The notes under the pieces are model-generated. The model was not told where the DNA came from, did no database searches, and worked only from the letters and a program-made list of their open reading frames with translations. The translations under genes were made by a program, and so were the position numbers. A stretch of 64,000 nt of DNA. Origin: Ruminiclostridium cellobioparum subsp. termitidis CT1112. GTDB taxonomy: Bacteria; Bacillota; Clostridia; Acetivibrionales; DSM-1351. Of this stretch, positions 18,219 through 25,940 are shown one piece after another; position 1 is the stretch's first letter; every line of letters starts with the position of its first letter. Where the stretch lies: assembly GCF_000350485.1 (NCBI RefSeq), contig NZ_AORV01000010.1, forward strand, positions 1 through 64,000, read 5' to 3'.

Positions 18219-18260
18219 GTAAAGCCATGACAGCGCACAGGAGGCTTATCACGGCTTTAC
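18219..18260 (-). terminator. Terminator of the ger operon
   Basis: 12-bp arms (GTAAAGCCATGA / TCACGGCTTTAC, one mismatch) separated by 18 bases. On the minus strand the stem is followed by TTTTG; it lies 90 bp past the last ger-operon gene. Confidence 0.6.
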
Positions 18261-18349
18261 AAAAAATGTATGTTGGATATACATATAAATTATTGACAAC
18301 AAATCAATGCTTTTAACCTCCAGGTTTCAATATGTGCAAGCTTGAAAGT

Positions 18350-18577
18350 TTATAAAAACAGATATATGAACGGCAGCACTGTTGTAACAAGCGCAATAAG
18401 CATGACAATAAAAGCCCCGAATTTATTTTTTTTCTTCCAGGTCCAGACACCGAAGCTAAAGGTATAAATACTTATCCAAACTGCCGCCAGCATCAGCACA
18501 ACATTAAATACAATGTTATTCTCCATCTCAGAATATAAAATCCTTTCTTTAATATCCTTTGCAATCTCATCTGCCAA
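18350..18577 (-). CDS. Two-TM small protein, candidate germinant-receptor D subunit
   Basis: 75 residues from a TTG start 20 bp after gerAC. A short charged N-terminus is followed by two TM helices (about 22-46 and 53-75) joined by the basic loop WKKKNK. In Bacillus and relatives, D-subunit genes of about 70-80 codons with exactly two TM helices accompany some gerA-type operons and modulate germination rate. Position, size and topology match; the sequence itself is too short to be decisive. No strong ribosome binding site is visible, so translation may be coupled to gerAC. Confidence 0.6.
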   Translation of the reverse strand: MADEIAKDIKERILYSEMENNIVFNVVLMLAAVWISIYTFSFGVWTWKKKNKFGAFIVMLIALVTTVLPFIYLFL

Positions 18578-18597
18578 ATAATATATACTTTCAGCAT

Positions 18598-19830
18598 TTA
18601 TTGCCCGTGCCTTATTACTTCGGTAGACAGCTTCAGATTATATCTGGCCTCTGGAAACACATCCGGCCACCTGGTTTCTTCCCACTTGTCAATGGTGACA
18701 AAATTCCGCTTTGCCAGTTCTCCGTATCCGAATATATCCGACTTGAATTGGTAGGTCACTTTTTGAAGCAGATTCCGGACTTCCTTTTCAAGCAATTCCT
18801 TATACGCTCTATTCAATACATCTGCATTTCCAGGTTCATCATAATCATAATCACTTTGAACCGACTGGACATTGATATCCATTATGAGATCTATGTTAAT
18901 CAAGGGTTTCCCGTCTTTGAAAGTAATATTTGTTGAGGAGGTCTTCTCTTTTTTTAAAATGCTCAACACCTTAAACCTGCTGTCCAGCGGGTCAACAATG
19001 TCAAAATTAATGTTGTTTTTTCCGGTCATAAGTGCGAATACCGAAGCTTCCCTTGCATTAAGTCTTCCAACCATTTTATCAAACTTAAAAACCGCAAGCC
19101 CATCCAGAGACATTCTCTGCTGTTCCTGACCTCCTCCCTCCTTTCCGGAACCGCCTCCGGATTTCTTCTCAGCGCCTTCTTCCTTTTTCCCTTCATCTCC
19201 TCTGCCTTCAGGCTTTTTAGTTTCCACTATGTTCTTATCAACAGTGGTATAAATGGCCAGGGGTTGAGCCCCCTGATTCTTTGCCCTGTACAGATAATCC
19301 TCAAGTTGGGCCTGGGGCACAAGAAAGTCTGATTCATAGGACTTGAAGAGCAGTTCATAATATCTGGAAGGATTTGATGAGAGCTTTGGCTGTATGGACT
19401 CCAGATATTTTTTTGCTCCCTGGGCTGCCACAATGACATTTATATCCTGCCTGATCTGCAAACCCTGCTGTAAACCGTTAACAAAGGCAGTAATACCTTT
19501 CTGGGCAATTGCTTCGGATACCACAATGATCTTTGTATGGGACAGATTGATTGTCCTGCTGAGATATTGGCCGGCTTTTTTTAAACCGGAAAGGAAATTA
19601 TCCGTCCTATAAGAGGTAATATCGGTGCCTTCACCGCCCCCTCCTGTGATTGCCTGCGGCACAGCCGTCTGAAAGGTCAGGTCGAAGCTGTTTCCCTCTG
19701 CTTCATCTATCCCGATTGCTATCACATAAGCCAGATCTTCTATTTCCCTGTTATCGTAGCAGCCGGCTAGCACACCGGAACAGAAAAACAGGCATAAAAG
19801 GGCTGCTGTAAATCTTTTGGTTTTAGTCAA
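18598..19830 (-). CDS. gerAC: Spore germinant receptor C subunit (Ger(x)C lipoprotein)
   Basis: 410 residues. Lipoprotein signal with lipobox LAGC followed by YDNREIEDLAYVIAIGIDE, the standard start of Ger(x)C proteins. The three-domain body ends with a conserved C-terminal domain (about 260-400). It anchors to the outer face of the forespore inner membrane and is needed for receptor function. A low-complexity, highly charged Gly/Glu/Lys insertion lies at about 205-240 (EGAEKKSGGGSGKEGGGQEQ), which I do not expect in the family. Overlaps the end of gerAB by 8 bp. Confidence 0.93.
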   Translation of the reverse strand: MTKTKRFTAALLCLFFCSGVLAGCYDNREIEDLAYVIAIGIDEAEGNSFDLTFQTAVPQAITGGGGEGTDITSYRTDNFLSGLKKAGQYLSRTINLSHTKIIVVSEAIAQKGITAFVNGLQQGLQIRQDINVIVAAQGAKKYLESIQPKLSSNPSRYYELLFKSYESDFLVPQAQLEDYLYRAKNQGAQPLAIYTTVDKNIVETKKPEGRGDEGKKEEGAEKKSGGGSGKEGGGQEQQRMSLDGLAVFKFDKMVGRLNAREASVFALMTGKNNINFDIVDPLDSRFKVLSILKKEKTSSTNITFKDGKPLINIDLIMDINVQSVQSDYDYDEPGNADVLNRAYKELLEKEVRNLLQKVTYQFKSDIFGYGELAKRNFVTIDKWEETRWPDVFPEARYNLKLSTEVIRHGQ

Positions 19831-20953
19831 TCTCCCCGCCTCCTTCTGCCGACTTCTTTCCCACTTTTTTACAGGCTCCGAAAATTATAATGATCAGCGG
19901 CAGAACCAGTCCTGTCAGCCATATCATATTTACTGCCTTTGAGTTTACCATATCTGCATCCATCCTTTTGAGTATGTCGGACACAGTCAATGAAATAACA
20001 GCCATCGGAAGAATAATGGGTTTTGATTTTTTCAAGCCGAGAGTTTTTTGCATTATGTGGAGAATAAAAGTAAAAACAACTCCCAGGTATAGTAAGGACG
20101 ATATTGAGCAAATCAGTACGAATACAGATTCGATCCGCTGCAGGAAACTTCCGAATTCAATATGTTTTGCCATCTGAAAAACAGGTATTTTATTATCAAC
20201 GGCAATCTGGTATGGATAAAGCAGTAAAAAGGACAGGGTTGCCCATAGCAGAAGAAGTCCTGAAATCAAAATGGACATATAACCCACCCTTTTTATATAT
20301 TTCTTTTTGAAAAAGGGTATCATAAAAAACAATATTATAATGGACGAATAGGCCGAAAGCTTATACAGGCTTCCCATGGCTATGGAGCCATAACCCTCCC
20401 CCATCACAGGGAAAATATTATTTATGTCCATCTGGGGTATGACACCTGCCGTTATCAATAAAAAACCTGCTATAACCACCGGAAGCAAAAAGGCGTTAAT
20501 TCTCACCACCGCTTCAATCCCGAAGTAAGCACATGCTATGATTCCAATGAGGAAAAGAATCTCAACAAAACCCAGAGGAGATTTATCCAGTGAAATCATT
20601 TTCAGCACCTGGGAAAAACCTCCCAAAAACGCGGTGAGTTCAAAAAACAAAAAAGCTGTAATCAAAAATCCAACGATAATCTTCAGTACTCTTCCGCCAA
20701 CTCTTTCACTTATGTCCAGCAGATCCAGACTGCCTATATTCTCATATAAAGCTGATGAAATTGAAAAATAAATCAGTACGACTACCGTTATTATCAGGGA
20801 TACCATCCATCCGGCGCTGCCGCCGTAAGCGGCCATATCCCTTGGAAATGACAGGAACACCTGGACAAATATCGAATTTACCAATACCGTTATTGCTTCC
20901 CAGGAGCCAAAGGTCATTCTAGTCTTCATCATCCTCACCCTCTGACTTATCAT
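19823..20953 (-). CDS. gerAB: Spore germinant receptor B subunit (GerAB, APC-like)
   Basis: Up to 376 residues with about ten TM helices, the endospore germination permease branch of the APC superfamily. Opens with TFGSWEAITVLVNSIF, and the middle has IFPVMGEGYGSI-like and GIEAVVRIN motifs typical of GerAB. It is thought to bind the germinant. The ORF overlaps gerAA by 35 bp; ATGs at codons 1, 8, 9 and 13 are all possible, and the gerAA tail GAGGGTGAGG can serve as RBS for the internal ones, so the true start is uncertain. Confidence 0.92.
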   Translation of the reverse strand: MISQRVRMMKTRMTFGSWEAITVLVNSIFVQVFLSFPRDMAAYGGSAGWMVSLIITVVVLIYFSISSALYENIGSLDLLDISERVGGRVLKIIVGFLITAFLFFELTAFLGGFSQVLKMISLDKSPLGFVEILFLIGIIACAYFGIEAVVRINAFLLPVVIAGFLLITAGVIPQMDINNIFPVMGEGYGSIAMGSLYKLSAYSSIIILFFMIPFFKKKYIKRVGYMSILISGLLLLWATLSFLLLYPYQIAVDNKIPVFQMAKHIEFGSFLQRIESVFVLICSISSLLYLGVVFTFILHIMQKTLGLKKSKPIILPMAVISLTVSDILKRMDADMVNSKAVNMIWLTGLVLPLIIIIFGACKKVGKKSAEGGGEID

Positions 20954-22637
20954 TTTTAACAGCCCAGCTTCTGCTTATTTTTGACTGGCTCTTAATATCC
21001 TTCGGATTCAGGTAATCGGGCCTGTATTCCTGTTTCCAGATGGGCTTTCTGGACAGCTTGTCTGAATACTTTTCTTTGGTCACCGGACCAAAAGGAGCCA
21101 GGAACGGTACACCGAAGGACTTCGAGGCAGCAAGCATCAGGGCATTTATTGTAAGACCCAGAGCTATGCCCAAAAAACCGGCGGTTGCTCCGAGAATAAT
21201 ATAGGCAAACCGTATAAGCCTGATTGAAAAGGACATGGAGAAGCTTGGTATTGAGAAGGAACCAAGTGCTGTAATAGCAACAATTATTATCATAATGGGG
21301 CTAACCAGATTTGCAGCTACAGCTGCCTGTCCCAAAATCAGGCCGCCGACTATTCCTATGGTGGAGCCGATAGCTCCCGGAACCCTGATTCCCGCCTCTC
21401 TTATCAGTTCAAAGGAAAATTCCATTATCAGCATTTCAACCACCGACGGAAAAGGGACATTTTCCCTGGAAGCCTCAATTGCAAACAACAAATTTGTAGG
21501 TATCATTTCCTGGTGGAAATTGGTGACGGCAATATACAGCCCAGGTAAAAGCAGTGCAATTACAACACCTATGATCCTTATAACCCTTATAAAATTTACA
21601 TATGGATATCTGATGTTGGTATCTTCAGACGTATGAAGGAATTCCGTCACTGTGGCAGGCATTACAAGAACATAGGGGCTGCCGTCCAGAATAACTGCTA
21701 TATTTCCCTGGGAAAGCATGGTTGCCACCCTGTCTGGCCTTTCGGTGGCAATGATCTGAGGTGCGGCCACAAAGGTATTGTCTTCTATCAGCTGCTCCAG
21801 TTCACCGGTATCAAAAATATAATCAACATTAATGCTCTTTACCCTTTTTAAAACTTCGTTCACCAGCGAGTCATTTGCAATGTCACGTATATACATTACG
21901 GCACAGGGTGTATTGCTCCGCCTTCCTATGGTTGTAGACTCAATCATCAGATCCTTGTCCTTCAATATTTTCCTGATAAGGGCGGTATTGGCCCTCAGCT
22001 GCTCATTAAAGGCCTCCTGGGAGCCCCTGATAACCGTTTCCGATCTCGGAGTGTCCACACTCCTGTGTTCCCATGATTTTACATCTGCCGCAAATGCGCA
22101 TTCCAAACCGTCTACGAAAACCGCACAGCCTCCGAAATTGACACTTTCGGTTATTTCCTTAAAATCACAGACTTTTTTTATTTGATTGAACGGAAGCAGC
22201 CTGTTATATATAAACTCTCCGATGTCATGGATATTTTCCCTGATATCCAGATTTGAGAGCAGCATAAGAGGCTGAAGTATATTATTGCTTATACTTACCC
22301 TGTCGGTCATACCGTCTATGAAAACTATAAAACCCTTCAAAACCTTATCCTTCACGGTAATGTTGAATTTCCTGGTAACAAGGTCGCTGTTGTCGGGTAT
22401 TTTGTATATCCTCTTTACAACCTGAATGTTTAATTCCAGGTCTTTTGATATTTTCTTTTTTAATATTTCATCCCCGGCAGTGCAATCCCTGAATTCCTCC
22501 TCAAGCTCCTCCTTCCCGAAAACATCAAGAGATTCTGCATTGAGGGCAGTTTCACATTCCCGTCTTTTATTTTCCCTGAGAACAAATTCTTCCCTTTTAT
22601 AATTTTCCCTGAAAATCAGATAATTTAAGAAACCCAA
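20919..22637 (-). CDS. gerAA: Spore germinant receptor A subunit (GerAA)
   Basis: 572 residues. Cytosolic N-terminal domain to about 330, containing FIVFIDGMTD and GGCAVFVDGLECAFAADVKSW, then the membrane domain with five to six helices and the conserved run RYPYVNFIRVIRIIGVVIAL plus PFPSVVEMLIMEFSFELIREAG. GerAA assembles into the germinant-gated ion channel of the inner spore membrane. Start is TTG with GAGGGAAAAAG upstream. First gene of gerAA-AB-AC-D, with a candidate sigma-G promoter at 22681-22711. Confidence 0.94.
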   Translation of the reverse strand: MGFLNYLIFRENYKREEFVLRENKRRECETALNAESLDVFGKEELEEEFRDCTAGDEILKKKISKDLELNIQVVKRIYKIPDNSDLVTRKFNITVKDKVLKGFIVFIDGMTDRVSISNNILQPLMLLSNLDIRENIHDIGEFIYNRLLPFNQIKKVCDFKEITESVNFGGCAVFVDGLECAFAADVKSWEHRSVDTPRSETVIRGSQEAFNEQLRANTALIRKILKDKDLMIESTTIGRRSNTPCAVMYIRDIANDSLVNEVLKRVKSINVDYIFDTGELEQLIEDNTFVAAPQIIATERPDRVATMLSQGNIAVILDGSPYVLVMPATVTEFLHTSEDTNIRYPYVNFIRVIRIIGVVIALLLPGLYIAVTNFHQEMIPTNLLFAIEASRENVPFPSVVEMLIMEFSFELIREAGIRVPGAIGSTIGIVGGLILGQAAVAANLVSPIMIIIVAITALGSFSIPSFSMSFSIRLIRFAYIILGATAGFLGIALGLTINALMLAASKSFGVPFLAPFGPVTKEKYSDKLSRKPIWKQEYRPDYLNPKDIKSQSKISRSWAVKNDKSEGEDDED

Positions 22638-22680
22638 TCTTTTTCCCTCTATCTGTAAAGATTTTTATACTTTTTAAGAG

Positions 22681-22711
22681 TATTATGGTAATTAACTGAT
22701 TTTTATATACA
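22681..22711 (-). promoter_or_regulatory. Candidate sigma-G promoter for the ger operon
   Basis: On the minus strand: TGTATA (22711-22706), 18 bases, CATAATA (22687-22681). The -10 fits CATnnTA exactly and the -35 is close to TGnATA; predicted start about 45 bp before gerAA. gerA operons are forespore sigma-G genes in known species. Confidence 0.6.
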
Positions 22712-22774
22712 TACGTACCGGCTTACAAAATTTTGTAATGTTAATTTAATGATTTTTAATACATTTCTACCTTG

Positions 22775-22804
22775 TGAAAACATAGTTAATAATCTATCAT
22801 TATA
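22775..22804 (+). promoter_or_regulatory. Candidate forespore (sigma-F/G) promoter for the DacF-like gene
   Basis: TGAAAA, 17 bases, CATTATA, the -10 matching CATnnTA. It lies 55 bp before the start codon and is divergent from the ger promoter. dacF is a sigma-F gene in Bacillus. Confidence 0.5.
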
Positions 22805-22859
22805 ATTAGAAGCATTTTACATAAGAAAACTTAAATAACAAATGAGGATTAAAAGTTAA

Positions 22860-24101
22860 ATGAGGAAATTACATCACAAACTTGTTTTATTTATAATACT
22901 TTTGTCAGCAATAATTTTAAACAGTATTCCTGTCCTGGCGTGGACGCCGGATGAGGAGCTGACTGCCAGCTCGGCAATTCTCATGGATACCATGAGAGGG
23001 CAGATTTTATTTGAAAAGGATGCGGACAAGGTTCTATCACCATCAATAATGTGCAAGCTTATGACGGCACTGATAACAATGGATAAGACACAGTTAAATT
23101 CCAAGGTGACCATCAGTAAGAATGCTGCCGGAATTAACGGAGCGTCACTGAACCTTACGGTGGGAAATCTGTATACGGTTGAAGACCTGCTGTATGGAAT
23201 CATGCTGTCACCGGGAAATGATGCCGCCATCGCTTTGGCTGAATATGTAGGTGACGGTGATGTCAACAAGTTTGTGGGCTATATGAATGAAACAGCTAAA
23301 AAACTCATGCTTAACGACACTTATTTTGTCAATCCCACAGGTTTGTACGATGAAAAGCAGTTTACCTCTGTGAGGGATATTGCCAAATTAATTAAATCAG
23401 CCATTGCAAATCCGGTTTTCAACTCTGTTTTCAGTTCAAGAGGGATCGCATGGATCAACGGAAAAGATTCCTCTGTTTTGACAAATCAAAACAAATTGTT
23501 CTGGAGTTATAACGGTGTTGACGGCGGCAAGATCGGCACAAATCCCAAGCTGGGAGTCATATCTGTTACAACGGCCACAAGGGATGGGCGCAGGCTTGTA
23601 GCTGTGGTATTTGACAAGGATGAGGAAAGTACCCTCTCACAGACCACTCAGCTTTTTGACTATGGATTTACCAACTATTATAATGGAATCCTGGTTTCAA
23701 AAGATACTCCCTTAAGAACTATTGCGGTACAGAATGTTGACGTGAACCTGATCAGTAAAATAGATGTCTATTACACATATCCCGTTGGACAGAGCTATAT
23801 AAAGGACATTAGCTTTACAAAGAATGAAAAGCTCGAATTCCCCATAAAAACCGATACTGTTGCAGGTGTACTGAAATACATTCTGGAAGATGGAACCGAA
23901 ATTGATGTAGATCTCTATTCCGACAAGGAGATTGTGCCTGAACAGGATTACAAGACAAAGATAAAAACCATTCTGGATGAAAACCGGGATTTGGTATTAA
24001 TAGTGACAATATTGATTGTTATAGAATTTATACTTCTGTTTTATAATATTATTAAATTAATCATAAAAATGGCAAAGAAAATGGGACACCCTTCAAAATA
24101 A
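22860..24101 (+). CDS. DacF-like S11 carboxypeptidase homologue, catalytic motifs lost
   Basis: 413 residues: signal peptide, peptidase S11 domain (about 35-275), a PBP5 C-terminal beta domain and a C-terminal TM anchor (about 383-403). Overall similarity to DacF/DacB carboxypeptidases is plain (SSAILMDTMRGQILFEKDAD). However, SxxK reads Ile63-Met-Cys-Lys66 (SPSIMCKLMT, where PAS-x-TK is expected), SxN reads Pro118-Gly-Asn120, and KTG reads Lys224-Ile-Gly226. Without the nucleophile it should not be a carboxypeptidase. It may be a peptidoglycan-binding or scaffolding pseudoenzyme of the spore cortex, given the divergent ger operon and forespore-type promoter. Confidence 0.85.
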   Translation: MRKLHHKLVLFIILLSAIILNSIPVLAWTPDEELTASSAILMDTMRGQILFEKDADKVLSPSIMCKLMTALITMDKTQLNSKVTISKNAAGINGASLNLTVGNLYTVEDLLYGIMLSPGNDAAIALAEYVGDGDVNKFVGYMNETAKKLMLNDTYFVNPTGLYDEKQFTSVRDIAKLIKSAIANPVFNSVFSSRGIAWINGKDSSVLTNQNKLFWSYNGVDGGKIGTNPKLGVISVTTATRDGRRLVAVVFDKDEESTLSQTTQLFDYGFTNYYNGILVSKDTPLRTIAVQNVDVNLISKIDVYYTYPVGQSYIKDISFTKNEKLEFPIKTDTVAGVLKYILEDGTEIDVDLYSDKEIVPEQDYKTKIKTILDENRDLVLIVTILIVIEFILLFYNIIKLIIKMAKKMGHPSK

Positions 24102-24118
24102 GGGGTCCCATTTTCTAC
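24076..24118. terminator. Terminator at the end of the DacF-like gene
   Basis: AGAAAATGGGACACCC (24076-24091) pairs with GGGGTCCCATTTTCT (24102-24116); stem of about 14 bp overlapping the stop codon. Symmetric enough to serve the convergent dapB gene too. Confidence 0.75.
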
Positions 24119-24147
24119 AGGAAGGCTTGCATGACACAAGCCATATA

Positions 24148-24999
24148 TCAGACAGATTTTTGCTTTAATTCCGGACTCCTTCTTCTTGACCTGTCATTGT
24201 TTTCAATATATGTTTTAAGCACCTTCTCCAGATCAAGCACATCTCTCATTTCAAAGTAACCCGATTTTTTGTGTACAAATTTTGCAGCCTTCAGAGCACC
24301 CTGTGCAAAGGCTTTTCTGGAAAATGATTCATGGCTGATTTCTATTTTATCTTCTTCCCCCACTATCATCACCTCGTGCCTGCCTATAACCCCTCCCGCT
24401 CTGACAGAGTTGATGGGGATTTCTGACGCAGGCATTGGCATACCTGTATTTTTAAGTCCTCCCTGTATTTCAAGGGCAATTTTTTTAGCAGTTCCCGAAG
24501 GCGAATCCAATTTGTTTTTATGGTGTACTTCTGTAATCTGAAAATCATAGCCGTTTAAAAGGCTTGCCGTCAAATTGGTCAGCAGCATCATTACATTAAC
24601 GCCCAGGGTTATATTTGGTGCGTATACTATCCCGTTTTTATATTTTCTGGTTAATATAAAAATCTTTTTGAGTTCATAAGGCGTAAAGCCGGTGGTGCCG
24701 ATAACGATATTTACTCTGTACTTTGAAAATATCAATGCGTTTTTCAACGCAGATTTTGGATTGGAAAAATCAATGACAACATCAGGTTTATTTCTGAATA
24801 TGATTTCTTCCAAATTATCAGAGCTTCTGATGATTATACCGGTATTATCAATACCCAGAACCCTTCCCAAATCCATATTTTTTGTTTTGCTCGACGGACT
24901 GCAGATAACTGATACCAGTTGGATATCCTCCTGATCCAACACTGCCTTGGCTATCTCTTTTCCTGTGCGGCCCAGTCCTGAGATGCAAACTTTAATCAT
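24148..24999 (-). CDS. dapB: 4-hydroxy-tetrahydrodipicolinate reductase
   Basis: 283 residues from the ATG at 24999, chosen for GGGGAGGGG upstream; a longer frame to 25131 reads through leader sequence. Rossmann nucleotide-binding start CISGLGRTGKEIA, GTTGFT at about 101-106, and the catalytic block EVHHKNKLDSPSGTA with His159-His160 and Lys163. It reduces the DapA product with NAD(P)H in the diaminopimelate/lysine pathway, giving precursors for peptidoglycan and, in spores, dipicolinate. A Lys/Arg-rich tail (RSRRRSPELKQK) extends past the usual end. It is the first gene after a c-di-AMP riboswitch and terminator, an unusual control for dapB. Confidence 0.9.
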   Translation of the reverse strand: MIKVCISGLGRTGKEIAKAVLDQEDIQLVSVICSPSSKTKNMDLGRVLGIDNTGIIIRSSDNLEEIIFRNKPDVVIDFSNPKSALKNALIFSKYRVNIVIGTTGFTPYELKKIFILTRKYKNGIVYAPNITLGVNVMMLLTNLTASLLNGYDFQITEVHHKNKLDSPSGTAKKIALEIQGGLKNTGMPMPASEIPINSVRAGGVIGRHEVMIVGEEDKIEISHESFSRKAFAQGALKAAKFVHKKSGYFEMRDVLDLEKVLKTYIENNDRSRRRSPELKQKSV

Positions 25000-25133
25000 A
25001 AACAGACCCCTCCCCGAAATATAGTGGTTGATAGAAATGATTAAATTTAACTGAAGAAAATGAATTGAATATGTTCCAAAGGAATGAAAGAACAAATGTG
25101 GCAAGCCACCCTTGCAAACTTTCCCGATCAAAT

Positions 25134-25158
25134 AAAAAAACTACAGTATACACTGTAG
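25134..25158 (-). terminator. Riboswitch expression-platform terminator
   Basis: On the minus strand CTACAG-TGTATA-CTGTAG (25158-25141), itself almost fully palindromic, is followed by TTTTTTT. It comes 25 bases after the c-di-AMP aptamer and before dapB, the layout of a transcriptional OFF switch. Confidence 0.85.
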
Positions 25159-25180
25159 CATTGGATAAGAAGCATAATTA

Positions 25181-25325
25181 ATATGATTCACTTTCTCCCC
25201 AACGCTTACGAAGTTAGCTGACGGATTCGGATTGGTCGAGACTAACCCTACCTGAAAATTCAGGATTCACCCCAATATATGGTTCCCCCGCTCACGGCAA
25301 AAGTGCCGTAACTCAGCGATTAAAA
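25181..25325 (-). promoter_or_regulatory. c-di-AMP (ydaO/yuaA-type) riboswitch
   Basis: Read on the minus strand, this contains the conserved ydaO blocks in order: TCGCTGAGTTACGGC, GAGCGGGGGAACCA, TTGGGGTGAATC, a small hairpin then AGGTAGGG, CGACCAATCCGAATCCGTC, AGCTAACTTCGTAAGCG and GGGGAGAAAG. These are the pseudo-symmetric c-di-AMP pocket elements. It is followed by a terminator and then dapB, all on the minus strand. The neighbouring 3D-domain gene, a more usual target, lies upstream and so is not controlled by it. Confidence 0.92.
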
Positions 25326-25439
25326 AATATTAAGTTAAATTTATACTGTTATTATACACTAAAATCTCATTTTGGTCAATATTTCCTCATTTTGGTTTAA
25401 ATTTATTTATATTTTATTATATGCGTATGTTATATCGGA

Positions 25440-25940
25440 TTATGACATAATAGATTCATCAATCTTACCATTTCCAAGCTTCACTAAATAAACATCGTAA
25501 TACTCCTCGCCCAGCTCGTATGCAAATTTCTTATCAAGAACTGCAAAATCAAACCTCTTTTTGCCTTTTATGGCACTTCCCGTATCCATGGCAACCGTAT
25601 ACCCAAGGCCTTTTATATAAAATACCGTACCATAGGGCCAGTGCTTTCTGTCCACCGCTATTGACACTCCGGGAACAATTGGCAGTCCTGAACTGGTTAT
25701 ACCTTTGTCGTTTCCGCATTCCTCACTTGAAGGAGTATAAGCTGTTCCCAGGAACTTGCCGAGATATTTCCCCTTTGTGTTGGTTTCAAGAGTCCCACCT
25801 TTATAAATCGTGTAAGATTGAGGGGTTACGCCTACTGAAGCCGCCTTTTTCAAAGATTTCTGCAATTCCAGATTATCACCGGCCAATTCCTTTTGCAGCA
25901 CTTCAAGCTGCTGATTTTTTTGTTTTAAGGCATCCAGCTC
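25440..25940 (-). CDS. 3D-domain cell-wall protein, C-terminal part
   Basis: About 166 residues in this frame, with no start codon that has an RBS (first ATG at 25901). It begins as coiled coil (ELDALKQKNQQLEVLQKEL) that continues the heptads of the preceding ORF, then a linker, then a 3D (Asp-Asp-Asp) domain: GITSSGLPIVPGVSIAVD, WPYGTVFYIKG, and VAMDTGSAIKG with FDFAV, the acidic residues of an MltA/Rpf-like lytic fold. A -1 frame change at 25940 joins it to the upstream membrane segment to give one 262-residue protein. Likely a cell-surface peptidoglycan lytic or binding protein. Confidence 0.8.
   Translation of the reverse strand, partial: ELDALKQKNQQLEVLQKELAGDNLELQKSLKKAASVGVTPQSYTIYKGGTLETNTKGKYLGKFLGTAYTPSSEECGNDKGITSSGLPIVPGVSIAVDRKHWPYGTVFYIKGLGYTVAMDTGSAIKGKKRFDFAVLDKKFAYELGEEYYDVYLVKLGNGKIDESIMS

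Noticed and set aside
25000-25131. Longer dapB start giving 327 residues
   Set aside because: The extra 44 residues are encoded by riboswitch leader and terminator sequence; the GGGGAGGGG-ATG at 24999 is far better.
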